Assembly: GCA_902497035.1 (NCBI GenBank)
Contig: CABVDL010000002.1
Coordinates: forward strand, 1 to 64,000
DNA from: an uncultured Prevotella sp.
GTDB lineage: Bacteria > Bacteroidota > Bacteroidia > Bacteroidales > Bacteroidaceae
Direction of reading: 5' to 3'
DNA: 64,000 nt
A model generated the notes under the pieces. The model made no database searches. It had not been told where the DNA came from and worked only from the letters and a program-made list of their open reading frames with translations. The first letter of the stretch is position 1; each line of letters starts with the position of its first letter. The position numbers and the translations under genes were made by a program. Positions 53,181 through 61,788 of this stretch are shown piece after piece.

Positions 53181-53828
53181 TTGCAGGTGTCGGTAATTCA
53201 ATTTGCTAAAACATTATTGAAGTTGAAGCATTGTATCATTCTGTTGCTGATGCTCCTCGGCGTGTCCCTGGAGGACTTTGCCGCAATGCCCAACAAGGAG
53301 GGTTCCAGGGATTTGGGCGTTGCCATCGACTATTTCCAGAGTGGCAAATACCATGAGGCGCTACTTTATTTTGCGCGTCTCGACAGCCTCTATCGGCTCA
53401 ATCCTCGGTTCAGGGCCTACACAGCGTTGTGCTATTACTATGACGGTGACCAACGGCATGCGACACGGATCTTTGACGAGGTGCTGCCGCAGCTTACGGC
53501 TTTCTCGCCTGCGGAGCGGTCGGTGTATTACCGTGCCAATGCTGAGGCTCATTTTCAGTTGGGCCAATGGGATGGAGCCGTGATGTCCTATGACTCTCTG
53601 CTGGTACTTTGCCACGACAACGAGAAGGCGGAAGCCTATTTCCAGCGCGGCCTTATCCGGGTGGAACAGCAACAGTGGCTGTCCGCACTCGACGACCTAC
53701 AGTCGGCACTGGTCTGTTACCGCCGCTTCCAGCCCGAGGCAAAGGCGCGCATCGCGCAAATACGCAATATGATTGTGGGCTGCTGCGACAACATCAACCG
53801 AATCCAACATCAAAAAGATAATCCATGA
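53181..53828 (+). CDS. TPR-repeat protein with non-ATG start
   Basis: Up to 215 residues with a hydrophobic signal or anchor (LKHCIILLLMLLGVSLEDFA) and three or four TPR units (about 50-190: IDYFQSGKYHEALLYFARLD, YYRANAEAHFQLGQWDGA, AYFQRGLIRVEQQQWLSA). The open frame has no ATG until inside the hydrophobic segment. Candidates are TTG 53181, GTG 53187 or TTG 53217, and the last gives the most typical signal peptide (MKLKHCIIL). A scaffold role in the periplasm is inferred. Its TGA overlaps the next ATG (ATGA). Confidence 0.8.
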   Translation: MQVSVIQFAKTLLKLKHCIILLLMLLGVSLEDFAAMPNKEGSRDLGVAIDYFQSGKYHEALLYFARLDSLYRLNPRFRAYTALCYYYDGDQRHATRIFDEVLPQLTAFSPAERSVYYRANAEAHFQLGQWDGAVMSYDSLLVLCHDNEKAEAYFQRGLIRVEQQQWLSALDDLQSALVCYRRFQPEAKARIAQIRNMIVGCCDNINRIQHQKDNP

Positions 53829-54619
53829 TATTCTATCTTTCAGGTACAGGCAACACGGAATGGGCCGCCCGGCTATTGGCTCAAAAGACGGGTGAGCAGC
53901 TTGTTTTCATCCCCGACTGGCTGCGAAGGCACGTAAATGGTGACCGGCAGACTGTGCTTCAGTTGAAAGAGGGCGAGCGCATAGGCCTTTGCTTTCCCGT
54001 ACATGGCTGGCGACCACCTATGATTGTACGCCGCTTTATAGAGCAGATGCCGCTGCCCAAGGTGCAACCTTATATATATGCCCTATGCACGGCTGGCGAC
54101 AATATAGGCGAGACCATCGACATACTGAGGCAAGACCTTGGCAAGCGAGGCCTGCAACTTGACGCTGCCTTCTCGCTCATCATGCCCGAGTCTTATGTCG
54201 GACTTCCTTTCTTTGATGTGGATACAGAGGCAAAAGAAACCGAAAAAAAGCGACAAGCCGAGGTAAGACTGCATCGGTTTATAGATGACGTGATCAATCG
54301 CCGGCAAGCCTCAGACTTGGTCATCGGCCGTTGGCCGCGCATCAACTCGCGCTTTCTTGGCGGTTTCTTCACCCGCTATTTGATTACCGACAAACCTTTC
54401 CGCGTGAACAGCTCGAAGTGTGTGAAATGTGGGATTTGCGCTGATGTGTGTCCAACGCTCAACATCATTGGCGGTCTGGGCAAGGAGCCTGCGTGGAAGC
54501 ATGACGGCTCCTGTCTGGCGTGTTTTGCCTGTTACCACCACTGTCCGCATCATGCGATAGAATATGGCAACCAGACGCGACACAAAGGACAGTATTTCTT
54601 CAAGAAAAGACGCAGATAG
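53825..54619 (+). CDS. EFR1-type flavodoxin/ferredoxin fusion
   Basis: 264 residues: an N-terminal flavodoxin-like FMN domain (about 1-165; YLSGTGNTEWAARLLA is the phosphate-binding loop) and a C-terminal two-cluster ferredoxin (about 195-245) with CVKCGICADVCP and CLACFACYHHCP, eight cysteines in all for two [4Fe-4S] clusters. EFR1 proteins are low-potential electron carriers of anaerobes with no settled partner. It is translationally coupled to the TPR gene and ends the run, followed by a two-way terminator. Confidence 0.92.
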   Translation: MIFYLSGTGNTEWAARLLAQKTGEQLVFIPDWLRRHVNGDRQTVLQLKEGERIGLCFPVHGWRPPMIVRRFIEQMPLPKVQPYIYALCTAGDNIGETIDILRQDLGKRGLQLDAAFSLIMPESYVGLPFFDVDTEAKETEKKRQAEVRLHRFIDDVINRRQASDLVIGRWPRINSRFLGGFFTRYLITDKPFRVNSSKCVKCGICADVCPTLNIIGGLGKEPAWKHDGSCLACFACYHHCPHHAIEYGNQTRHKGQYFFKKRRR

Positions 54620-54638
54620 CTCTCATCCCCAAACAAAT

Positions 54639-54680
54639 TAAAAGCCCTGCTCCATATTGCTTTATGGAACAGGGCTTTTA
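54639..54680. terminator. Bidirectional intrinsic terminator
   Basis: TAAAAGCCCTGCTCCATA (54639-54656) pairs with TATGGAACAGGGCTTTTA (54663-54680) with a single C-A mismatch, loop TTGCTT. The A and T ends act as a U tract in both directions, fitting the convergent EFR1 and FadL-like genes. Confidence 0.9.
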
Positions 54681-54697
54681 TATTGTCGGATAGAAAA

Positions 54698-56350
54698 TCA
54701 GAACTTGTAACCTATAGTAAAGAGAGCTTGATGGCGGTTGAAACTTACGTTAGATGGCAAGACATCGTTTCTGTCTTTAGAAGAAGCGTTGGGCATTGAG
54801 TAGTTTTGGAAAGGATAAAAGTCTCCATTAGTATGACTATACTGATATGCAAAGTCCATAAAGAAATTGCTGAAAGAAAAACCTATACCAGCAGTCACTC
54901 GGTTTGTGCTCTTCCAGTTTGTATAGTCTGTGGAAGTAGCATATGCCGTACCTGGTGAAGATATAGTCTGGTCACGGAATCCATTCTTCTCAAATTTCGG
55001 GGAAACGAAGTTATAACCAAGGCGAAGTGAAAGATCCTTGATAGGTTTGTATTCCACGCCGAACTTCAAAGTATGGACTCCCTTTAGAACATTTTTGGTA
55101 TTATCGTTCATAGCATCGTCGCTTGACGAATCATCATAATAGGTATCGTAAATCGGGTCATAATAGTCCCCATTATCAATTCGATTGTCTAAACTGCCAT
55201 AATCAGAATATTCATAGGTAAAGCCAAGGGCAAGATAATCACCAATGGTGTGACCAAGGCTTAATCCAAACTTCCAAGGAGTGTAAAGGTGGAAATCATA
55301 GTCTACATCATTACCACGTGTAGCTGCAGATCCATTATCGCCAACTTTACCCATTTCTACGTCACTTGAAGACCTCAATCTCAGGTCGTAGAATACAGGT
55401 GTATTCACATATATGCCAAAGCGGAATGGGGAGTCAGCAATAGGACGGAAAATTGCACCTAACTTGGCATCAAAGCCGGCGCCAGTGATACGCACTTTCT
55501 CCCAGCTTTGACTGTACATATTGCTTTCAAGAAGCTCGTTATATACCTTGTCGCTGTTATAGTGGACATCATGAATGCCGAAAGTCAGGCCAAGATAAAT
55601 TTGATCATTAATGTTTCCGCTAATGTTAAAGTCATAATTGCCAATGTAGCCGTGCTGATATTGGCCAAAACGATAGCTTTGACCGTTAGCGTAGTTCACG
55701 TGGCGGACATATGTGCCATCTTCTAGGCCTTTTTCTGTTACGATACTCGGATCAACAACGTTACCCGCTTCAGTATAATATTCCATCAAGCCCGGGATAT
55801 AATTTCCCGCATTGTCGTAAGTACCAGCATAGGCAGCATCTATAGCAGAAGTTTGACCACCACCAAGCTTATTGCCATAATACTTGTTTGACGTCAACTT
55901 GTTCTGCGAAGCAATGCTTAAAGCACCTGCCGTACTCAGTATTTGGTCGAAGTTTTTGCTTTTGTGGAAATTGAATGCAAAGTTGAGGAACGAATTACGG
56001 CCAGTCCGCTTGGCCCATACGAATCCAGCCTGATCAAAACTCGCATTGGTCTTGTCCCCCTTGAAATTAAAAGGAACATTGTCAAAACTAAATGAAGTCT
56101 TGGCATCGCCTTGTGCCACAAATCCACCAGAAACAGCAAACTGCGATTTCCTAAACAATCCGATACCTGCTGGGTTTGTGTTTATCGTTGAAATATCAGC
56201 CCCCAAAGCCTCCATTGCACCGCCCATGCCAACATATCTGGCAGTGCCATTAAGGTCATTTGCAATTAGTTTCTCGCTCTGATATGTCTCTTGTGCGGCT
56301 AATGGGGCCACTGTCAGCCCCATTAGAAATATAAATGATAACCTTTTCAT
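54698..56350 (-). CDS. OmpP1/FadL-family outer-membrane transporter
   Basis: 550 residues with a signal peptide (cleavage near LAAQET) and a long beta-barrel with many aromatic-alternating strands, ending in the outer-membrane signature ...LFTIGYKF with C-terminal Phe. The N-terminal GTARYVGMGGAMEALGADIS and INTNPAGIGLFRKSQ match the OmpP1/FadL/TodX family, which passes hydrophobic molecules such as long-chain fatty acids across the outer membrane. Substrate here unknown. It lies 36 bases after the Gly/Tyr-rich gene, so they may share a transcript. Confidence 0.9.
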   Translation of the reverse strand: MKRLSFIFLMGLTVAPLAAQETYQSEKLIANDLNGTARYVGMGGAMEALGADISTINTNPAGIGLFRKSQFAVSGGFVAQGDAKTSFSFDNVPFNFKGDKTNASFDQAGFVWAKRTGRNSFLNFAFNFHKSKNFDQILSTAGALSIASQNKLTSNKYYGNKLGGGQTSAIDAAYAGTYDNAGNYIPGLMEYYTEAGNVVDPSIVTEKGLEDGTYVRHVNYANGQSYRFGQYQHGYIGNYDFNISGNINDQIYLGLTFGIHDVHYNSDKVYNELLESNMYSQSWEKVRITGAGFDAKLGAIFRPIADSPFRFGIYVNTPVFYDLRLRSSSDVEMGKVGDNGSAATRGNDVDYDFHLYTPWKFGLSLGHTIGDYLALGFTYEYSDYGSLDNRIDNGDYYDPIYDTYYDDSSSDDAMNDNTKNVLKGVHTLKFGVEYKPIKDLSLRLGYNFVSPKFEKNGFRDQTISSPGTAYATSTDYTNWKSTNRVTAGIGFSFSNFFMDFAYQYSHTNGDFYPFQNYSMPNASSKDRNDVLPSNVSFNRHQALFTIGYKF

Positions 56351-56386
56351 ATTCTTTTGAGTTAAATAAAGTAATAAAACAAAGGC

Positions 56387-57334
56387 TTAACGGTGTCTTC
56401 CTCCGAAGCCGCCGCCACCACCGAAGCCGCCGCCTCGTGAACCGCCTCCGATGGAGCCTCCACTAAATCCTCCACCACGGGTGCCGCCACTGAAGCCGCC
56501 TCCGCCGAAACTGCTGCCTCCAAATGAACTGCGAGAAGAATTGAAATCGTTATTACTACGGTTCATGTTCCCAAAATCAGTTCCACCGATACGTCGGTTT
56601 GAATTGCTATTTCGGCTATAAGTATTTCTATTATAAATTTGGCCAGAAGTGCCGCGGGCATTAGAGCCTAAGTAGCCACGGTTGGCAGCTCCCCAAGTAC
56701 GTCCAGGAAGAACACCGGTACTTCGTGCGAAGTCTCTATAGCCGGGGTCAACAACATGCGGGCGACTCCAGCCCCATCCGTACCATCCGCCATAATAGGG
56801 ATAGCCCCAGCGATAGCCGTAATACCAGGGACTGTACCAGCCGCCGTAGCCATAATACCATGGGTCATACCAGCCGGTATAGCCGTAATACCATGGGTCA
56901 TACCAAGGGTCGTACCAGCCATAACGCCATGGGCCATAGTAATAGTTGCTGTAGAACCAAGGGTCGTAGTAGCCGTCCCAGCGTGACATTCTGCGGGTGT
57001 AGGTGAAGTCGTCATCGTTGCTGAATCGGGCGCTGCCCGGATACACGTAGGCCGTGTCACCATAGACAGAATCAGGATAGACCCCCGGACCACCCTGGAA
57101 AGTGATGATATCGTTGCCCAGACTGTCAGAGCCTATCTTCTGATACCAACTGTTGAGGTGTCCCCGACGGTTGTATTCGTCCACGTCGCGATTGGACCCC
57201 GAGTAGTAAGTCGGCTTCTCCGCCTTCACTTCCTTCGGAGCCTTGCTTGGAGTGAAATAGACATCATCATCCTGAGCCAAAGAGGCCAATGGCATTGCAC
57301 TCGCCATAACCAAAAGCGTCATTAACTTTTTCAT
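56387..57334 (-). CDS. Secreted Tyr/Trp/Gly-rich repeat protein
   Basis: 315 residues, function not recognised. Signal peptide (cleavage near SLAQDD), a polar part (about 22-120), then residues 120-195 built from aromatic repeats: consecutive 11-residue units of the form YDPWYYGYxGW, encoded by 33-base DNA repeats near 56830-56905. A middle Asn/Arg/Ser-rich part leads to a Gly/Phe/Ser/Arg tail (about 265-315). Such Tyr/Trp- and Gly-rich sequences suggest an extracellular or outer-membrane-associated, self-assembling protein; this is inference. TAAATTTG elements at 57389-57382 and 57412-57405 (minus) are possible -7 promoter sites. Confidence 0.82.
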   Translation of the reverse strand: MKKLMTLLVMASAMPLASLAQDDDVYFTPSKAPKEVKAEKPTYYSGSNRDVDEYNRRGHLNSWYQKIGSDSLGNDIITFQGGPGVYPDSVYGDTAYVYPGSARFSNDDDFTYTRRMSRWDGYYDPWFYSNYYYGPWRYGWYDPWYDPWYYGYTGWYDPWYYGYGGWYSPWYYGYRWGYPYYGGWYGWGWSRPHVVDPGYRDFARSTGVLPGRTWGAANRGYLGSNARGTSGQIYNRNTYSRNSNSNRRIGGTDFGNMNRSNNDFNSSRSSFGGSSFGGGGFSGGTRGGGFSGGSIGGGSRGGGFGGGGGFGGRHR

Positions 57335-57482
57335 AGTCTTACTCCTTATCTATTTAGTTATACTTTCTGTTTTTACTGCTGCAAATTTAGTACCTAATTC
57401 AATGCAAATTTAAGGAAAAACCCTAAGTGGTGATAGGTTTTTCCCTATTTTTTATAAATTTGCAGCAAAAATTATACGAAAG

Positions 57483-58379
57483 ATGGATTATTTGGTTGCT
57501 ACCTTTGTCATAAAAGGGAATGAAGACTTGCTGCAGACGGCCCGCGACCTGCTCGCTGATACCGCTGCGGAAGCAGGGTTCGAGTCGTTTGAAGACACGC
57601 AAGACGGCCTAAAAGCATACGTTCAGGAAGCTTTGCTTGACAAGAAACATCTGGATGACAATTTGTCAGACTTCATCTTGCCGGAGGTTCACATTTCTTA
57701 TACGCTCTCCAAGGCGGAGAACAAGGACTGGAATGAGACTTGGGAGCAGGCCGGCTTTGAGCCGATTGACGTTTGCCACAAGGTGCTGATTGTTGATGCC
57801 AATCATGCTGATGCCGTTCCCATTGATGCTCCAGCCGCCTCAGCCGGTGCCGCTGGCTTTGACGTGGTGGTCAAGATAGCGGCCCGGCAGGCATTCGGCA
57901 CAGGCACCCATCAGACCACGCAGATGATAGTGTCTGAGCTTGTCAACATGCCTCTTGACGGCAAACGTGTGCTTGACTGCGGTTGTGGCACCGGCATCCT
58001 CTCTATCACCGCATGCAAGCTCGGGGCTGCGGAGGCATGTGCCTACGACATTGACCAGTGGAGCGTGGACAACACACGGGACAACGCAAAGCTTAACGAT
58101 GTGGGAAACCTGACGGCAATGTTAGGCGACGCTTCGGTCTTAGGCCATGTGGAGGGGCTTTTTGACGTGGTGCTGGCAAATATCAACCGCAACATTCTGT
58201 TGCACGACCTGTCCGCCTTTAGTAGGAAGATGAAGGGTGGAGCGTTGCTTGTTCTCAGTGGATTTTATGTTGCCGACCTGCCGCTTTTGGTGGAAAAGGC
58301 CTCATCTCTTGGCCTTAGCCTTGTCCGCCAGCAAAACAAGGAAGACTGGTGCTGCGCCGTCTTCCGTCTTGAGGCCTGA
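57483..58379 (+). CDS. prmA: Ribosomal protein L11 methyltransferase
   Basis: SAM-dependent trimethylation of ribosomal protein L11. 298 residues: an N-terminal substrate-recognition domain, linker with NKDWNETWEQAGFEPI, RQAFGTGTHQTTQ, the SAM-binding LDCGCGTGILSI (about 161-172), and ANINRNILL replacing the NPP motif as usual in PrmA. TAAATTTG at 57455-57462 is a likely -7 element, 20 bases before the ATG. Convergent with dapA. Confidence 0.94.
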   Translation: MDYLVATFVIKGNEDLLQTARDLLADTAAEAGFESFEDTQDGLKAYVQEALLDKKHLDDNLSDFILPEVHISYTLSKAENKDWNETWEQAGFEPIDVCHKVLIVDANHADAVPIDAPAASAGAAGFDVVVKIAARQAFGTGTHQTTQMIVSELVNMPLDGKRVLDCGCGTGILSITACKLGAAEACAYDIDQWSVDNTRDNAKLNDVGNLTAMLGDASVLGHVEGLFDVVLANINRNILLHDLSAFSRKMKGGALLVLSGFYVADLPLLVEKASSLGLSLVRQQNKEDWCCAVFRLEA

Positions 58380-58483
58380 CAAGACAATCAGGGGGATGTT
58401 GAACCATACTGCGGGGCGATACAAGCCAAATGACGGGACAGTTCGAGGTCTCAAGGCAAGGACATTTTGAGTACCGTTACCGA

Positions 58484-59371
58484 TTAAATCCGAAGGTCCC
58501 TGACAATGTCGGCCATGCGCTGCTTCGTCTCAATCTTCGTGGGAACAAGCGGCAGACGAAGCACATTCTCGATGAAGCCCATATCATTGAGCAACGCCTT
58601 GACACCTGCGGGGTTGCCGTCAACAAACAACAGGCTGTAGAGGTCGGTGAACTTGTGGTGAATTTTGCGCGCGGCCTCATACTCGCCGTTAAACTCGAGC
58701 CGGATCATCCGGGAGAACTCTTTGGGCAGTGCGTTGCCGATGACCGAGATTACGCCCACGGCACCACTCGCAATCATTGAGAATGTCAGGGCATCGTCAC
58801 CACTAATGACCTCAAAATTTCTGGGCTTGTTCTTCAAAATCTCATCCACCTGCTCCAGTGAGCCTGAAGCCTCCTTGATGGCCACGATATTGGGACAGTC
58901 CTTGGCCAGTCTGACCGTAGTGGCAGCTTTCATGTTGACACCAGTGCGTCCCGGGACATTGTAAAGCACCAGGGGAAGCGGGCTTTCTGCGGCTATGGCC
59001 TTGAAGTGCTGGTACAGTCCTTCCTGTGAGGGCTTGTTATAATATGGACAAATGCTCAGAATGCCGTCAATCCCAGTCCAGTCGGTGTCGTGCATCTCCT
59101 CTATCACGGCACGGGTGTTGTTGCCTCCACAGTATTTCAGAATGGGAATGCGGCCCTTCACCACCTCTTGGATGGTACGGGTGATTTTGTCCTTTTCCTC
59201 TCTTGAGAGGCATGGCGCCTCGGCCGTAGTAGCAAGAATGCACAGGAAGTCGGCGTTATTGTCAATCTGGTATTCTACAAGACGGACGAGAGCTTTGTAA
59301 TCAACTTCCCCTTCCGGCGTGAAAGGAGTTATAAGGGCGATGCCCAAACCTCTGAAGATATTCTGTGCCAT
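58484..59371 (-). CDS. dapA: 4-hydroxy-tetrahydrodipicolinate synthase
   Basis: Condenses pyruvate and aspartate semialdehyde in lysine and diaminopimelate synthesis. 295 residues, (beta/alpha)8 barrel: N-terminal GIALITPFTPEGEVD, the Tyr of VLYNVPGRTGVN, and the Schiff-base Lys166 in NIVAIKEASGS. All expected active-site residues are present. It has its own promoter at 59423-59453 and stands alone. Confidence 0.96.
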   Translation of the reverse strand: MAQNIFRGLGIALITPFTPEGEVDYKALVRLVEYQIDNNADFLCILATTAEAPCLSREEKDKITRTIQEVVKGRIPILKYCGGNNTRAVIEEMHDTDWTGIDGILSICPYYNKPSQEGLYQHFKAIAAESPLPLVLYNVPGRTGVNMKAATTVRLAKDCPNIVAIKEASGSLEQVDEILKNKPRNFEVISGDDALTFSMIASGAVGVISVIGNALPKEFSRMIRLEFNGEYEAARKIHHKFTDLYSLLFVDGNPAGVKALLNDMGFIENVLRLPLVPTKIETKQRMADIVRDLRI

Positions 59372-59422
59372 AAATTAACTGATATGCTCATTGAAACAGC
59401 CCTCTCACAAAGGACGTGTTGC

Positions 59423-59453
59423 AAAGTTACTATTTTACTTTTAAACCGCAAAG
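59423..59453 (-). promoter_or_regulatory. Promoter of dapA
   Basis: On the minus strand TTTG (59453-59450), 19 bases, TAACTTTG (59430-59423). Transcription would start near 59416, about 45 bases before the ATG. No lysine riboswitch is seen in this short leader. Confidence 0.75.
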
Positions 59454-59485
59454 CAATACGTATATTGTATTGCAATTTTTAATGA

Positions 59486-59803
59486 TTACCGTTCTTCGGG
59501 CTTGCAATTTTTATATTGTCCCTTCCGTTTGGGATTAGCCGGGAACCACCCTTTCTCAACCCGCTTCTTCTGCTCAAACAGCTCACCTATAGCCCATAGC
59601 GACGAGGCTCCAATGACACCGACAACGGCCGACAGCATGGTGCTCTCGATGCAGATGGAGCCGATGACACAGGCAACGCCGACCACGGCAAACAGCCACC
59701 AGGGCCTGGTGCCGAAATAGTATTCAGTCTTGATGACGATAGGGTGGAAGATGCCGATAACCAAGAAGGTGCAGACGGCAATTGTCAGTCCTGTAAAGTA
59801 CAT
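59486..59803 (-). CDS. DUF4491 small membrane protein
   Basis: 105 residues with three hydrophobic segments (about 5-20, 32-50, 52-72) and a basic hydrophilic tail. It begins MYFTGLTIAVCTFLVIGIFH, typical of the DUF4491 family of Bacteroidota; function unknown. The ATG at 59803 is chosen; the frame is open to 59872 but that sequence is not membrane-like and covers the promoter. TAAATTTG (59840-59833, minus) is a probable -7 element. Confidence 0.8.
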   Translation of the reverse strand: MYFTGLTIAVCTFLVIGIFHPIVIKTEYYFGTRPWWLFAVVGVACVIGSICIESTMLSAVVGVIGASSLWAIGELFEQKKRVEKGWFPANPKRKGQYKNCKPEER

Positions 59804-59924
59804 GGTTTTGTGCTGTTTATTTGTTGGTGTTGCAAATTTACAAAATTTAATCCAACTGTACATGCGGTTCAAAAAATAAATGTTACCTTTGCGATAAGAA
59901 AACTAATTTATAACTACTATTATT

Positions 59925-61673
59925 ATGGCAGACAACAAAACACTTATCGAACAGTGTGAGGCCAAGGCCAGACAATGGCTTTCGCCCTCTTTCGATGAAA
60001 AGACACGTGCTGATGTCCAGGCTATGCTGGACGATGCTGACAAGACTAATCTGATAGAAAGCTTCTATAAGGATCTGGAATTTGGTACGGGTGGTCTGCG
60101 CGGCATCATGGGCGCCGGCTCCAACCGCATGAACATCTATACTGTCGGCATGGCCACACAGGGCTTTGCCAACTATCTGAAGAAATGTTTCAAGGACCGC
60201 GATGCCATTTCGGTGGTTGTATGCCACGACTGCCGCAACAACAGCCGCCTTTTCGCAGAGACCGTGGCCAACATCTTCTCGGCCAACGGCATCAAGGCTT
60301 ATCTGTTTGACGACCTCCGCCCGACGCCGGAATGCTCCTTTGCCATCCGCTATCTGAAGGCACAGGCCGGTGTAAACATCACGGCAAGCCACAACCCACG
60401 CGAGTACAACGGCTACAAGGCTTACTGGGATGACGGCGCACAGGTGCTGGCACCACACGACAAGGGCATTATCGATGAGGTGAACAAATGCACCATCAAC
60501 GACGTGAAGTTTGAGGGCAACAAAGAACTTATCCAGATTATCGGTGAGGATATTGACGAGCCCTACCTCCGTCAAATTCGAACCATCTCCATTGACCCGG
60601 AGGTGATAAAGCGTCAGCACGACCTGAAGATTGTCTACACGCCGCTGCACGGTGCGGGCCGTGTGATGATTCCCCGCTCACTGGCCTACTGGGGCTTTGA
60701 CAATGTCCACTGTGTGTTTGAGCAGATGATTAAAGATGGTAACTTCCCGACGGTTGACCGCCCCAATCCCGAGTTTGCCGAGGCACTGACGCTGGGTCTG
60801 CGCGACGCGAAGAAGCTCGATGCCGACATTCTGATGGCCAGCGACCCAGATGCAGACCGCGTGGGTATGGCCTGCAAGAACGACAAGGGTGAGTGGGTGC
60901 TCATTAACGGCAACCAGACTTGTATGATTTTCCTGTGGTATATCATCTCCAACCGCAAGGCAAAGGGTCTGCTGAAACCGACAGACTTCATCGTGAAGAC
61001 CATCGTGACGACGGAGCTTATCAAGAAGATAGCTGACAAGCAAGGCGTAGAGATGCGCGACTGCTACACGGGCTTCAAGTGGATTGCGCGCGAGATTAAG
61101 CTCTCTGAGGGCAAGCAAAAGTATATTGGCGGCGGTGAAGAGAGCTATGGCTTCCTGGCCGAGGACTTCGTACGTGACAAGGATGCCGTTTCAGCATGCT
61201 CGCTGCTGGCTGAGATTTGTGCTTATGCCAAGGACAAGGGAATGACGCTCTATGATATTCTGATGAATATCTACAAGGAATACGGTTTCTCGAAGGAATT
61301 CACGATTAACGTGGAGCGTCCCGGAAAGGCCGGTGCCGACGAGATACAGCAGATGATGAGCGACTTCCGTCAGAACCCGCCTAAGGAGCTGGGTGGATCG
61401 AAGATCGTGCTTTGGAAAGATTATAAGACACTGAAGGCCACTGATGCCAATGGCAACGAGACCAGTCTCAATATGCCTGAGACAAGCAATGTGCTGCAGT
61501 GGTTCTGCGATGATGACACCAAGGTGAGTGTGCGTCCGTCGGGTACAGAACCTAAGATTAAGTTCTATATCGAGGTGAAAGATACGATGAGCGATGCGTC
61601 TGAATATGAGGCTCTTGACAAGAGGGCCATGGAAAAGATTGAGGCTATCAAACAGAGTCTCAAGCTGAAGTAA
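59925..61673 (+). CDS. Phospho-sugar mutase (PGM/PMM family)
   Basis: 582 residues, alpha-D-phosphohexomutase family of the PgcA type. The phosphoserine loop is in TASHNPREYNGYKAYW, the metal loop DPDADRVG (about 304-311), the sugar-binding GGGEESYGFL and the phosphate-binding RPSGTEPKIKFYI near the end. It interconverts 1- and 6-phosphates of glucose or mannose; the sugar cannot be decided, but mannose 1-phosphate would supply manC. TACCTTTG at 59884-59891 is the likely -7 element, and a strong terminator follows. Confidence 0.94.
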   Translation: MADNKTLIEQCEAKARQWLSPSFDEKTRADVQAMLDDADKTNLIESFYKDLEFGTGGLRGIMGAGSNRMNIYTVGMATQGFANYLKKCFKDRDAISVVVCHDCRNNSRLFAETVANIFSANGIKAYLFDDLRPTPECSFAIRYLKAQAGVNITASHNPREYNGYKAYWDDGAQVLAPHDKGIIDEVNKCTINDVKFEGNKELIQIIGEDIDEPYLRQIRTISIDPEVIKRQHDLKIVYTPLHGAGRVMIPRSLAYWGFDNVHCVFEQMIKDGNFPTVDRPNPEFAEALTLGLRDAKKLDADILMASDPDADRVGMACKNDKGEWVLINGNQTCMIFLWYIISNRKAKGLLKPTDFIVKTIVTTELIKKIADKQGVEMRDCYTGFKWIAREIKLSEGKQKYIGGGEESYGFLAEDFVRDKDAVSACSLLAEICAYAKDKGMTLYDILMNIYKEYGFSKEFTINVERPGKAGADEIQQMMSDFRQNPPKELGGSKIVLWKDYKTLKATDANGNETSLNMPETSNVLQWFCDDDTKVSVRPSGTEPKIKFYIEVKDTMSDASEYEALDKRAMEKIEAIKQSLKLK

Positions 61674-61706
61674 CAGGCAGCTCGCATTTTCATCATTTTA
61701 CAATAC

Positions 61707-61765
61707 AGCACCGAAAGCCATCGTGCAACTGTTAAATGTTGCCGTGTGGCTTTCGGTGCTTTTTT
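61707..61765 (+). terminator. Intrinsic terminator of the mutase gene
   Basis: AGCACCGAAAGCCA (61707-61720) pairs perfectly with TGGCTTTCGGTGCT (61747-61760), followed by a T run to 61765. The 26-base loop contains an inner GCAAC/GTTGC stem. Confidence 0.9.
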
Positions 61766-61788
61766 GTTTATCCAATATTGGGCGATGC

